Assembly (NCBI GenBank): GCA_022414725.1
Contig: CM039464.1
Location: 55,486,974 to 55,550,973 of the forward strand
Length of the DNA: 64,000 nucleotides
Origin: Microglena sp. YARC
Lineage: Eukaryota > Chlorophyta > Chlorophyceae > Chlamydomonadales > Chlamydomonadaceae
Direction: 5' to 3'
Shown piece by piece: positions 54,613-64,000 of the stretch (position 1 is its first letter; each line of letters opens with the position of its first letter). A program made the translations under genes and the position numbers. Under the pieces are notes generated by a model. That model saw only the letters and a list, made by a program, of their open reading frames with translations, was not told where the DNA came from and did no database searches.

Positions 54613-56104
54613 GGTCCCACCCCGCCCTCCAACGGTCATGCCCGCACCTTCGGTGCCGGTCAAAGAAACGCGACGACGCAGACGCCCGATGCCCTTGGCG
54701 TCGACTCCCTCCTCTCTCTCCATCATAGATCGAATTTTGGCTGGTTACAAAACGGACTCAAACTTCACGCCAGGCTGCAAGCGCCTCCGTGATAAATTTT
54801 CCAGAAACGGGTACTGGTTCAAGAAAAACAAGTACGGCCGCGAATTTTCATGCGTCCCTCTTGACGCGGCTCTTCGCCTGGATATTATCCGCGAAGCTCA
54901 CGATCCGGTTTACATGGGCCATTGCGGTCGCACAAAAACGTTGGAACTAGTCACGCGCACGTTTACTTGGGCCAAAGTTACGGCTGATGTGACTGCCTTC
55001 GTCCAACAGTGCCATAAGTGCCAAACGAACAAACCCGGAAACGCAAAGCCGAACGGTACCATGGTGCCCGTGGAAATTCCAGACAAATTATGGGAGTGCG
55101 TCTCCACAGACCTTATTACGGCGCTTCCACCAACATCGTCGGGCCATGACGCCATTCCTGTGTTCGCCGACAAACTGTCCAAGATGGTTCATGTCGAACC
55201 TTGTCACACGACGATTAACGCAGAGGAATTCGCTTCCCTATACCCCAATCGGGTCATCCGATATCATGGTATCCCGCAGAAGCTCCTCAGTGATCGCGAC
55301 GCGCGATTCACGGGTCATTTCGGCGTTGCTCTCCATCGTTTAATGGGCACGCGACAGGCGTTTTCGACGGCGTTCCATCCACAGACTGACGGTCAGACAG
55401 AACGCATGAACCGAGTCATCGAGGACATGATTGGCCACTACGTGGGGCCATACCATGACGATTGGGATAAGTCTTTGGCATTGGTGGAGTTCGCTATCAA
55501 CAATTCCTACCAAGAGTCCATTCAGAACACACCCTTTCGGGCGTACCTTGGCTACGACCCTATGACGCCTCTCAAGGCGGAAGTCGAATTGAAATGTCCG
55601 GCTGCCAACAATTGGTGGGCTGATCACATTGAACGCCAAGATCAATGCAAAGCATGCATGCAAGCCGCTCAAGATCGGCAGAAAGCCCATTACGATAAAC
55701 GACGAACGGAGGTTTTCTTCAACCTTGGTGATAAAGTTCTCTTGTCCACCCGCAATATGAAGTTCAAAGCAACGGGTAAACCAAAAATTACACCTCGTTT
55801 TGTGGGTCCCTACACGATTACAGAATGCATTGGTCCGCGCGACGAGCAGACTGGAGTCGTCCCGCAGGTCACGGCGTGCCGCTTAGCCTTGCCTAAGATG
55901 ATGCGCATCCAACCCGTGTTTCACGTGGGTTTGATCAAGCATTGGCGCTCTGATGGCGTTGTCCATGTTGGACAACCGCTTAAGTTCGACTCCGACGGCG
56001 CTCCGATTTGGAACATCCAATGCATCATGCGTGAAAAGTCGCGTGTCATCGGCACATCCAGCAAACGACGTCTCGAATACTTGGTCCGATGGCAAGACTT
56101 CGGT
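54443..56104 (+). CDS. gypsy 2 integrase with GPY/F module and start of chromodomain
   Basis: A long frame carrying the linker NLSAPADVAVAHQLL, then an HHCC zinc finger (IIREAHDPVYMGHCGRTKTL ... CHKCQTNKPGN), the catalytic DD(35)E core (VSTDLITALPPTSSGHD; LLSDRDARFTGHF; HPQTDGQTERMNRVIEDM), a GPY/F-type module (RFVGPYTITECIG) and a chromodomain start (RLEYLVRWQDFG). A chromodomain after the integrase places the element in the chromovirus branch of Ty3/gypsy, where it guides insertion to marked chromatin. The frame then runs into the LINE B fragment at 56108 and ends spuriously at 56287. Confidence 0.9.
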
Positions 56105-56107
56105 ATT

Positions 56108-56742
56108 ACATTACATTACATTACATTACATGTTAAAGTCTACTTGACACCGCGAGGGTGTATGAGACTCTGTGCTTTAAACAAAAAGAAAAAGCACCCA
56201 CAAAGCAAAAAACCCCATTACATCAGGGGTGTGTCGAGGACAAACAAACCAAACTCCCAACCACCGTTTTGGTGGCGTAGGTATTAAACCCCTTAGAGCC
56301 GGACCCAGATCTCAACCACTTACAGTGGCGGAGGTAAGAAGCTAACAAATGAGAAGTCACAAGAAGAAGAAAAAAAAGGGATGATAAATTACGGTGCCAC
56401 TAAGCAGTCCAGGGCTTCCTGTCTTGCTCTTCTACAAGTAGAAAGATAGTCGGCTAGGTTGCTCCAAAAAGACTTAGTGCCATTTCCATTCATAAAGGTT
56501 CTGAATGTGGAATCGCAGAATTCCACATTCCATACGGTTAAGTTGGTATCCTCATGGACATGCCTATAAATATCTGTAAACAGCTTCTGGTAGCGGAGGC
56601 GAATATCATTATAAAAAGGGCACTCAAACATATGCATTTCATCCTCAGGTTTTTGGAACCCACACATTTGACAGTGTCTCATTGAGCGAGGGATGTGTGC
56701 TCTATCCACCACCCTCATTCTTTCTGTGTTCAGCCAATGGGA
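56108..56742 (-). mobile_element. 5'-truncated LINE B fragment in the gypsy 2 chromodomain
   Basis: On the minus strand it holds only the last 130 residues of ORF2 (zinc-knuckle RHCQMCGFQKPEDEMHMFEC), the 3' UTR and a (TGTAA)n tail. It is over 95% identical by eye to 20660-21290. The host sequence GGTATT occurs at both sides (56102-56107 and 56743-56748), a likely target duplication. 5' truncation is typical of LINE insertion. Confidence 0.9.
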
Positions 56743-56926
56743 AGGTATTGAGCAAGACACTTGGGAACTCGCCAAGGCGGTCAAGAAAAGTGCCCCTCAC
56801 GTCCTCGATGCATGGCAATCACGTGTTACGCCCGTTGTATCCCGACGTACGTCGAAAAAACGGGCCCATCACCCACCCATCGCACTCGACGCATACAACA
56901 CGGCTGTTAGATTGCTTTATTTATAA
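56743..56926 (+). pseudogene. gypsy 2 chromodomain, second half, and pol end
   Basis: Resumes the chromodomain split by LINE B: IEQDTWELAKAVKKSAPHVL completes RWQDFG-IEQDTWE, followed by DAWQSRVTPVVSRRTSKKRA and a stop at 56926. The join across the LINE is in frame if one copy of GGTATT is removed. Confidence 0.85.
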
Positions 56927-57081
56927 AGTTGTCTTTCTCGGAGTACTCACAAGGGATGTTAAATGGTTCTCTCCGAAACCAACTTGTTTCATCAAGTATA
57001 TTTTGAGCACGGCACATACGACGATGACTATATTCACATCCCACCTCTATTACGATCAGATGCGGGGTCCGCATCTCTTCT

Positions 57082-57094
57082 GGAGGGGGGGGAG
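57082..57094 (+). other. polypurine tract of gypsy 2
   Basis: GGAGGGGGGGGAG directly before the 3' LTR, the priming site for plus-strand DNA synthesis. Confidence 0.85.
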
Positions 57095-57441
57095 TGTAAC
57101 GGTACAGAACCCTTCACGGGTACTCTGGCCGTCCAGCAAGGCATACGGGTACCCCGTACCCGTAAGCCACGTGACGAACGCACATGATACAGTACCATAC
57201 CTATGTACTACCTCATCTCTCACAACGCACACGTTGCGCACATAGACACGAGCTACTCGGAACGAGCCCTTCTATTCCTACCACGAAAACAATCGCTCCA
57301 AGACACTCTACATCCTCTACCTAGGTAACCCTCTACCTGTTCTGCTAGTTCACCCATATCAACATACACGTAAACACACATCACGCATCACGTTCTCTAG
57401 CCTAACCCCTCAAGCTGCTAGGAGCATCCTGAGCTGTTACA
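57095..57441 (+). mobile_element. 3' LTR of gypsy 2 (347 bp)
   Basis: TGTAACGGTACAGAACCC to GAGCTGTTACA. Closely similar to the gypsy 1 LTR in reverse orientation. It follows the polypurine tract and interrupts LINE A, which continues at 57442 on the minus strand. Confidence 0.9.
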
Positions 57442-57960
57442 TTTGCTGCTGTGGTGAAAGTGGTAGTCTGGCATGTCTAATTTAATCATGTTCATGATAC
57501 TTTTCCTATTGGAAGTGAGTTTAGTTTCGTTTAAAATAACTATGTCATTTTTATGTGTCCTAATGTGGTCATAAAGCATTTCCCAAGAAGATCCTATGCC
57601 TCTGCAGTTAGAGGATGTAATGTTAGTGGTGTATAATGCAGTTTGTTGATGGTGAACGGGATAGGTGGCAGTGTGGTCCGTTTTGTTTCTTTTATTAGGG
57701 AGAGAAAGTTTTTTGGGAGTTTTAGGTAGTGCAGGTTTCTTGGTAGGTGGTTCTGCTCCAAAGATCCTGCTCTGGCGCATCTTGTTGCTGTCGGGTATGG
57801 CAGGTCTAGTGGGGAAAGGAAGGTTAGGCTTGGATGGCTTGTTGGAGGTGAGCGTTTTAAGTGTGGGGTTGGAATGAGAGGTAGGGTTGCAACGAGTTGA
57901 GGTTCTTTTAGGTTTCTTGGATTTGGGAGCGAGGCTCCTCATCATCAGAGACAAGGTCAA
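57442..57960 (-). pseudogene. LINE A ORF with endonuclease N-terminus
   Basis: The minus-strand frame has a basic, Lys/Pro/Thr-rich linker (APKSKKPKRTSTRCN and onward). It then reads ITSSNCRGIGSSWEML (metal-binding Asn motif of APE-type endonucleases) and DIVILNETKL (catalytic Glu motif), and is cut within the domain by the gypsy 2 LTR. The frame overlaps the upstream one at 57908-57960, which may be a frameshift mutation or an ORF1/ORF2 overlap. C-rich codon use matches the piece at 2542-5058, so I place both in one family; this is inference. Confidence 0.6.
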
Positions 57961-58492
57961 CAGTTTCTGGAGGGGCTGGGGGCTCTGGAGGATCTGCAGG
58001 ATAAATGTGGTTTGTAGTAGTGTGAGTAAGAGTGGTAGGTAGATCTATGATGACAGTGTAAGTTGGGTTGTTTGGTTCATAGTAGATTTCAGGCTGGAAG
58101 ACTTGGGGGCAAGGTAGTCCAGATGTGTTTGTAAGGGTGTAAATGTGACCTTGGAGAAGTTGCCAGTCAGGAGGGGTTAGGGGAGAGGGGCCTTCAGAGT
58201 TCATATCCCACCACTCACCATCCAGTTGCTTGATGGCCTTAGCATGACCATATCCAGAGTTGTAGTGTAGGAGGAAGCAAGAGCAGTTGGTAGGGATACG
58301 TTGGAGGATCTGCGTCTGCGAGCTGCCCAGCATGATACCGGCAGAGTAGGTAAGTAAGGTCCCTGCAATTTCCGTGTGTGGGCTAATATGGTGGGGAATG
58401 TATCTTCGTCGGTAAGTTTTGCTGTACTGAACCATTCTTGTTTCAAGAGGAAAACCTCTTGATTCACCCCTCTTAAGTAGTCCGAGCGCCAA
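57908..58492 (-). pseudogene. LINE A N-terminal frame with possible Josephin-like protease core
   Basis: A 194-residue frame. Around residues 66-105 it reads PTNCSCFLLHYNSGYGHAKA, then IKQLDGEWWDMNSEGPSPL. Spacing of His83 and Asn98 (15 residues), with a Trp four residues before Asn98 and N-S after M, follows the His...W..-N-S pattern of Josephin-type papain-fold deubiquitinases, and the following LLQGHIYTLTN strand fits too. The catalytic Cys region would lie upstream and is not visible; the frame's first 25 residues run into a tandem repeat. The C-terminal part is Pro/Thr-rich with an acidic DLVSDDEEP tail. Cysteine-protease domains occur in some algal LINEs. Not confirmed. Confidence 0.35.
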
Positions 58493-58795
58493 GAGGCAAT
58501 TTGCTTGAAAAATGCCCTCTTGAATCCCTCTTATTTAAGAGGTGTATCAAGAGGTGTCTTGTACGGCTATTGATTCAAGGTCACTTGTTGAATTCTTGTT
58601 TCAGTGTAGAATCAATAGGTTGCCTTGTATGTGTCTTGAATCAAGATTACTTGCTGCTCTTAAATAATCCGAGCGCCAAGAGGCATTTTGCTTGAAAGCA
58701 GCTTGCTTGAACCGTTCTTATTTAAGTGGGGAACCAAGAGGGTGACTTTTGTGTCCATTGATTCAGGATGACTTGCTCTAGGGGGGGACGTATAG
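58468..58795 (-). repeat. 187-bp tandem repeat upstream of LINE A
   Basis: 'tccgagcgccaagaggca' starts at 58481 and 58668 (period 187), with shared 'cttgaa', 'ttgattca' and 'tcttaagt/tcttatttaag' blocks. It abuts the LINE A coding region on its 5' side, where some LINEs have promoter monomers. Confidence 0.75.
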
Positions 58796-58974
58796 GGTTT
58801 GGAAGGCAGTTTTATTTGTACATTTAACTAACCAGTAGCAAAGTGAAGTCGCGGACTCAGCAGCCAAATAAACCCAAACCCATCCAAACCCAACTTCCTA
58901 ATAACCAAACCCAACTTCAACCTAACCTCCTAAGAAGACAAACTGATGAGCTCTGACTAGCTATCTAGTCTGTC
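58796..58974. other. unassigned spacer
   Basis: 'aaacccaaacccatccaaacccaacttcc' repeats at 58866-58920. No gene. Confidence 0.5.
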
Positions 58975-60375
58975 TTCTGCCCCTGTCCCCCCCCTGCCAC
59001 CCCGACTGGCTAGTCTAGCCAAGCTACTATTATATTATGAGTGACCAGCAGCAGTGACCAGCAGCAAGACCAGTGCCATCATCAGGCTTCTTGATCTTGT
59101 CCCCCTACTCATCCATGCATGCTGATGACTTGCTCCTTCTCCACCATGTCGCAATATGCGGAAGTCACTGCCTGCTGGAACTGCAGCAGCATGAAAGGAA
59201 GGAGGTGGAGTTAGAAGATTATTAGTTGCTTGACCAAGCACAAGCCAGTTGGACAATCAACGAATCAGCAATCAAGAAAGCGAGCAAGCATTCACGTGGT
59301 AGCAATTACGATGATGAGACAGATAGATGGTGCAGCATATAAGACACATGGTGCAGCATACAAGACAGATTGTGCACCATACAAGACATATGGTGCAACG
59401 TACAAGACAAATGGTGCAGCGTGTAAGACACATGGTGCAGCGTACAAGACAGATGGTGCAGCATACATGACACATGGTGCAGCATACAAGACATATGGTG
59501 CAGCATACAAGACAGATGGTGCAGCATACAAGACATACGGTGCAGCGTACAAGACAAATGGTGCAGCGTACAAGACACATGGTGAGCATACAAGACAGAT
59601 GGAGCAGCATACACGACACATGGTGCAGCATTCGAGACACACGGTGCAGCAAGGCAAATCATGCTGCATACAAGCCAAATGGTGCAGCATACACGACAAA
59701 TGGTGCAGCGTACAAGACAGATGGTTCAACCTACAAGACAAATGGTGCAGCGTACATGACATATGGTACAGCATACAAGACAGATGGTTCAGATCTACTC
59801 ACATGTGTTGGTTATATAACAACATATTGCCACTGTGTAGCCTAGTCAGGGGAAACTGCAGGCAGGCATTTGTCAATCATGGAGGTACATAGGCATGCAT
59901 GCAGGTGTGAAGCAGGCAGGCAGCAAGGAGGTGGACCAGGTTGCAGCAACCGAGCAAGCGGCTGAGCCGCAGGTTCGGCGTCTGAATCATGGATTGCTTG
60001 AAATCAGGCAAGAAAGGACCAGCAGCGATTCAAACCTTCGACTTTCAAACCTGCGCAACTACCTGCGGAATTCGAATCCTCCCTTTCCATCCGCAACACT
60101 CAATTGCAACACTCAATTGGTTTGCCTGAAAGCATAACATTCGACCAAGTAAAGCTGTGTACTAATCGACGAATTGAATATGGTCCAGCAGGTAGCATGG
60201 TTGAAGACAGCGGCTCTGTGCAGGAGTAAAGCAGTAGTGGTTTGGTTCAGTTATGCGAAGCATTGTTTAGAAGGCGCACGCAATCGTCTGCCATTTTGCA
60301 GATCTAGATGGTGTCTTCTTGGAAATTTGAACGACGAGGAGGGTTGGGGGTTGGGGGTGGGGGGGCGGGGTGTGT

Positions 60376-60406
<31 letters not shown>

Positions 60407-61025
60407 CGGAGGGTTTTGCCGCGACAAATTGAATAGCCGATCTAAGTTGACAGCTAGGATGCAGGAGGGTTGGGGTTGGGGGGGGGTTGGGGGGGTTGGG
60501 GTTGGGGGGGGGGGGGGCGCGGTAATCCTATCATCCTACTGTGTCGGACTCTTCCAAACTCTTTCTCTATTCTTTTCGCTTTCGCCCCCTCTGAAACCCA
60601 GTGTCCTGGGGTTGAACAATACCGGGCACCTCCGCACTCTTGTCCATAGCTCATAATAATTGTTATTCAACCACATGCACAGTCTGAGGTTAAACCATTG
60701 AGGCCTTGGGAAGTCATAACCCAAGATTATGTCCTCCGTCGTGCCTGCCCAGCAGGGGTGGAACCCATGCTAAATAATCCTGTCATTCGACGGTGTCGAA
60801 TTCTGTCCAAACTCTTGCTCTTCTCTTTTCATCTTGGCCATAGCTCATTATTTAACTACATGCAGAGTCTGACATCGAACCATTGAGGCCTTGGGAAGTC
60901 ATAACCCAATATTATGTCCTGGTGCCTGCCCAGCAGGAGTGTAACCCACGCTAAATAATCCTGTCATTCGACGGTGTCAAATTCTTTCCAAACTCTTTAT
61001 CTTCTCTTTTTCCTCTTGGCCATAG
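58975..61025 (+). repeat. composite repeat C, copy 2
   Basis: Same order of parts as 5735-8240, about 450 bp shorter. It differs by deletion around the 'caggcaggc' segment, shorter poly-G runs, and only about two 180-bp units at the end (60640-61025). Confidence 0.85.
59323..59800 (+). repeat. 21-bp minisatellite, copy 2
   Basis: Same unit as 6052-6590 with about 22 copies. One unit (59581-59600) is a base short, which shifts the frames. Confidence 0.9.
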
Positions 61026-61032
61026 CCACCAG

Positions 61033-61581
61033 ATGGAACGACAATCAATGAACGTGGATTGGACTGCGTTTGACACGATACTTGACCATAACGAGAAACC
61101 TGTGATGATGGCCCTTGCTTTGCTTGAGATCCAGCCAGAGCTAAAGAAACTGCCAAGGAAGTTGAGATCTTTCTGCCAGGCTCATGACATCTCTTCTTAG
61201 TCGAGAATCATTTCAGTGAAGAAGTCGGCAACTTTGTGTAGTGTTCCACCTTGGGCTCTTGGTGTTGGAGCTGAATCGACCTCTTTTGAGTACGTCCTTC
61301 GTACTGTTAGGGCCACAAGCAAACATGGGAAAAGACCTTGGTTTGACTATGTCAGATTGCTTGGTGTTGAGGGTGGCACTGAAGTGTCATGGTATGCAGA
61401 ATTGCGACTGTTGTTCGTTCTAGGAGGCGTTGGCTGTGCAGTTGTCCGCTGGCTTAAGGTCTGTGTTCCTCCTCAAGATGATGTGTTGTTTGTTTATGGC
61501 TGCACCTACTTGAAAGATGTGGATGATGGTGCCGATGACAAAGTATTTGATGTGGTGAAGTTGGAGAGCATTAAGGCATGA
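61033..61581 (+). pseudogene. possible transposase C-terminal exon with one in-frame stop
   Basis: From ATG at 61033 the frame encodes MERQSMNVDWTAFDTILDHN and onward to a TAG at 61198-61200. It then continues in the same frame (ISVKKSATLCSVPPWALGVG, GKRPWFDYVRLLGVEGGTEV, SWYAELRLLFVLGG, VVRWLKV, FDVVKLESIKA) to a stop at 61579-61581. The 'W-Y-A-x-L...VRW...V-V-x-L-E-S-I' pattern recalls the C-terminal region of CACTA/Plavaka-type transposases, as I remember the family. A pyrimidine-rich tract and AG lie just before 61033, so it may be a last exon. Composition is balanced, unlike the repeats around it. It could instead be a decayed host exon. Confidence 0.4.
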
Positions 61582-61791
61582 TGTGAGTATGCAAACGCTA
61601 ATGTCATCCCAATCAGCTCGAACATTTTAAATGCTGATAATGCAAACCCTTGGCGGGGTTGCACGTATTGTCAATCCATCCATGAATCCATGGACATGGA
61701 TTACATTCTAAGTTCATTATAGTATAGGTAGGAGCAAATGTACATAGTTCTTATTCTCAATTATGTAACTGGTAAAGCTTACAATTACTTG
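61582..61791. other. unassigned 3' flank
   Basis: AT-rich; no polyadenylation signal that I would defend. Confidence 0.4.
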
Positions 61792-62135
61792 TTAGCGTTT
61801 TGGGAAAGGTAGTTGACGGGGAATAAATGCCATCGGCTTGTATTGACACCACTGCCGCATAACTCTCTACCCCCATACGTGAATCTAATTAATTAAAACT
61901 AATGAACGAATTTACTTAGCCGGGCTGGGAGGCACCAAGGACCACCTGGTTCGAATAATGCATTAGCGTTTTGGGAAAGGTTGTTGACGGGGAATAAATG
62001 CCATGGGGCTCGTATTGACACCACTGCCGCATAAGTCTCTACTTACTACTAACCCCATACGCGAATCTAATTTTATGAGGGGGGCTGGGAGGCAGGAAGC
62101 ACGCACTGCCTGGTTGGATTAATAAATTGTCGTAC
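61792..62135 (+). repeat. 171-bp tandem duplication
   Basis: 'ttagcgttttgggaaagg' starts at 61792 and 61963. The units share 'gacggggaataaatgccat', 'attgacaccactgccgcataa' and 'ggctgggaggca'. Confidence 0.9.
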
Positions 62136-62762
62136 TTGGAAAGGGAGACAACGAAAGAGAAGCAAGAGCAACATTGAATTTCGAGACTAGTTACAATGGG
62201 AAATGAGCACCTATGAGATAATCCTAAACAAAAACGATGAACAAGTTAGCCCTAACTACCCTTAATAAAGTTAAGGGCGGGGAGGACCGACTGACGTGTG
62301 TTGATGACCAGAAGGTCACTTTGCACGTAGTTCGTCTTTACTACCGTAACGCATAACTTAAACCTAATTTGAAACAAAATATTCACACGTGATCCTTGTC
62401 AAAGAAACCATTATATTCCATATTGACAACATGGAATATATTCACCTCACTCGGGTGGGTCTAATAATAAATTAGCACACACGAACAAAATTCAGTCACG
62501 ACTACAACTATTGAGGTGGAAAAAACCTTGAATCCCAATGATAAGCCCCTATGGCAAACCACCAATTTATTAGGACTCAAGGAAAAACCTCGGGATCAGG
62601 GTTGATTTTTGACTATCAACTTTATGGTAACCAAGTAAGGGCAATCATGACCTCTAATAGGGCAACGACTGCTTAGCCCCTTAACTTGGACCTGACCGTC
62701 TACTAAGTGACTGAATCATATGATACCAAATTGGTAACATATGCGTAACACATAAAAAACAC
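62136..62762. other. no gene recognised
   Basis: AT-rich unique-looking DNA. An inverted repeat 'atattccatattgac / tggaatatatt' (CATTATATTCCAT...ATGGAATATATT) lies near 62408-62445. Confidence 0.4.
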
Positions 62763-62890
62763 CCAAAAAGATGTCAGCGTAGTCCTCAGAAGAGGTAGCT
62801 CCGAATGTCTCGCTCCCTAGCTTGCGGGAGTACACGGCACAGTGTACCACCTCGGTCGGCCTGACGTACTCGACAGCCAACTTTCCACAC
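62763..62890 (-). CDS. possible exon of an unrecognised gene
   Basis: The minus strand has an acceptor-like 'ccacgcag' at 62890-62897, then a frame reading CGKLAVEYVRPTEVVHCAVY, SRKLGSETFGATSSEDYADI, FLG. It looks more protein-like than its surroundings and has balanced composition. The frame that joins in phase with the exon-like segment at 63437-63560 is a different one (VWKVGCRVRQ), so the two may not be consecutive exons. No family recognised. Confidence 0.25.
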
Positions 62891-62924
62891 CTGCGTGGTT
62901 GACAAAACATTCCAGATTAAAAAC

Positions 62925-63420
62925 ATAAATATAAGACGATAAAAAGCATAAACATAAACATATAACATATGTATAAAGATAAACATATAACATAAGCATA
63001 AACATATAACATAAGCACATAACATAAACATAAGCATAAACATATAACATAAACATAAGCATATAACATAAACATAAGCATAAACATATAACATAAACAT
63101 AAGCATAAACATATAACATAAGCATAAACATATAACATATGCATAAACATATAACACAAGCATAAACATATAACACAAGCATAAACATAAGCATAAACAT
63201 ATAACATAAGCATATAACATAAACATAAGCATATAACATAAGCATAAATATATAACATATGCATAAACATATAACACAAGCATAAACATATAACACAAGC
63301 ATAAACATATAACATATGCATAAACATAAGCATAAACATAAGCATATAACATAAACATATAAAATAAGCATATAACATAAACATAAAAACATAAACATAA
63401 GACGATAAAAAGCACATGTA
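62925..63420 (+). repeat. AT-rich hexamer/heptamer repeat (CATAAA, CATATAA, GCATAAA)
   Basis: About 500 bp of 'aaacataagcataaacatataac' variants. Tyr-, Cys- and Val-rich frames on the minus strand are by-products. If the flanking segments are exons, this fills the intron. Confidence 0.9.
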
Positions 63421-63436
63421 ACATGAACAACATAAA

Positions 63437-63560
63437 TATACTTACAATCGTAAGTTCATAACTCCGAGCATGTAGCCAGATTAGCCCAGGGTACATGAGC
63501 TTGGTTAACACGCAAGGTGTTCCCTCGCTCGCATTACCACATATGTCCGCCAAAAGGTCC
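63437..63560 (-). CDS. possible exon of an unrecognised gene, with donor consensus
   Basis: On the minus strand LLADICGNASEGTPCVLTKL, MYPGLIWLHARSYELTI is followed at once by GTAAGTAT, a perfect 5' splice-site consensus. Only this frame is open. Upstream is a C-rich homopolymer, so the exon start is unknown. No domain recognised. Confidence 0.3.
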
Positions 63561-63564
63561 AGGA

Positions 63565-64000
63565 TGATGTAAGGAGGGGGGGGGGGGGGGGGGAGGTGTG
63601 GATAAGGGTGGAGGGAGGGAGGTGGTTGTGTGGGATAAATTGAGGGAGACATGGAGGGGGGATGATTGAGGGAGGGAGGGGACGAGGGGAGGGGGGAGGG
63701 GGAGGGAGGGAGGGAGTTGTGTGTTAGAAGGGGATGGATGGATGGATGGAAGGATTGTGTAGGATAAATGTAGGGAGACATTGAGGGAGGGATGGTGGAT
63801 CAATGGATGGAGGGGGGGAGGGAGGGAGATAGTTGTGTGTGTGGGGGCGGGGGGTTGATGGATGGATGGATGGATGGACGGACGGACGGACGGACGGACG
63901 GATGAATGGAGGGAGGGAGGGAGGGATGGAGGAGTTGTGTTTGCGGGGGGGGGGGGGGGGGGGGGGGGTTGGATGGATGGATGGATGGATGGATGGATGG
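63565..64000. repeat. G-rich GGGA / GGAT / GGAC repeats and poly-G
   Basis: Includes G runs (63578-63592, 63947-63968), (GGAT)n, (GGAC)n and (GGGA)n tracts to the window end. No gene. Confidence 0.95.

Noticed and set aside
62786..63781. 331-residue Tyr/Cys/Val-rich frame on the minus strand
   Set aside because: Its centre is the CATAAA/CATATAA repeat and its N-terminus is a G-rich tract; only the small segments at 62763-62890 and 63437-63560 are protein-like.

Overview
This window is eukaryotic, repeat-dominated nuclear DNA. It shows no bacterial operons or ribosome-binding-site patterned genes. It is built from nested LTR retrotransposons, LINEs, DNA-transposon ends, minisatellites and long homopolymers, plus one assembly gap (40501-41500). 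The organism cannot be named from sequence alone. The chromodomain-bearing Ty3/gypsy elements, and a LINE whose extra domains recall algal LINEs, suggest a green-plant lineage, possibly a charophyte-type alga (low confidence). I see no convincing intact host gene; every recognisable protein is mobile-element derived and nearly all are broken.

Layout. 1-2541: gag and 5' LTR of a minus-strand LTR element inserted into a C-rich LINE ('LINE A', 2542-5058). The LINE A piece keeps a PCIF1-like methyltransferase-like region and an RNase H domain. 5059-10957: a stretch bounded by a 30-bp inverted repeat that starts CACTA and has subterminal TTACGAA motifs. It is filled with a composite repeat ('repeat C', holding 21-bp and 190-bp tandem arrays) and an AGTGAGTC satellite. 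10958-13861: a second minus-strand gag and its LTR. 13862-18245: sparse DNA with a possible small inverted-repeat transposon (16069-16956).

18246-33258 is an onion of insertions. A copia-type element (LTRs 18246-18402 and 33102-33258, gag remnant 32033-32971) was entered by a minus-strand gypsy element (LTR 31685-32032, gag and pol 18490-27979). That gypsy pol was in turn entered by a nearly full-length L1-like LINE ('LINE B', about 20660-25500, with ORF1p, endonuclease, RT and zinc-knuckle regions). 33991-36969 is a 3-kb inverted repeat with a 392-bp spacer. 38944-39019 looks like a tRNA-Pro-derived SINE head. 39.2-48.6 kb is almost entirely tandem repeats plus the gap.

50176-57441 is a second, better preserved plus-strand gypsy/chromovirus copy. 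Its 5' end is cut at a 55-bp minisatellite, its chromodomain is split by a 5'-truncated LINE B fragment, and its 3' LTR sits inside another LINE A piece (57442-58470). That LINE A piece encodes a possible Josephin-like cysteine-protease core and the start of an APE-type endonuclease. 58975-61020 is a second copy of repeat C, directly followed by a possible transposase C-terminal exon (61033-61581) broken by one stop codon. The end of the window is AT-rich and G-rich tandem repeats with two possible exons on the minus strand.

The most interesting signals are the extra enzymatic domains in LINE A, the CACTA-like ends whose flanks do not match, the link between repeat C and the transposase-like ORF, the nested copia/gypsy/LINE block, and the 3-kb inverted repeat.
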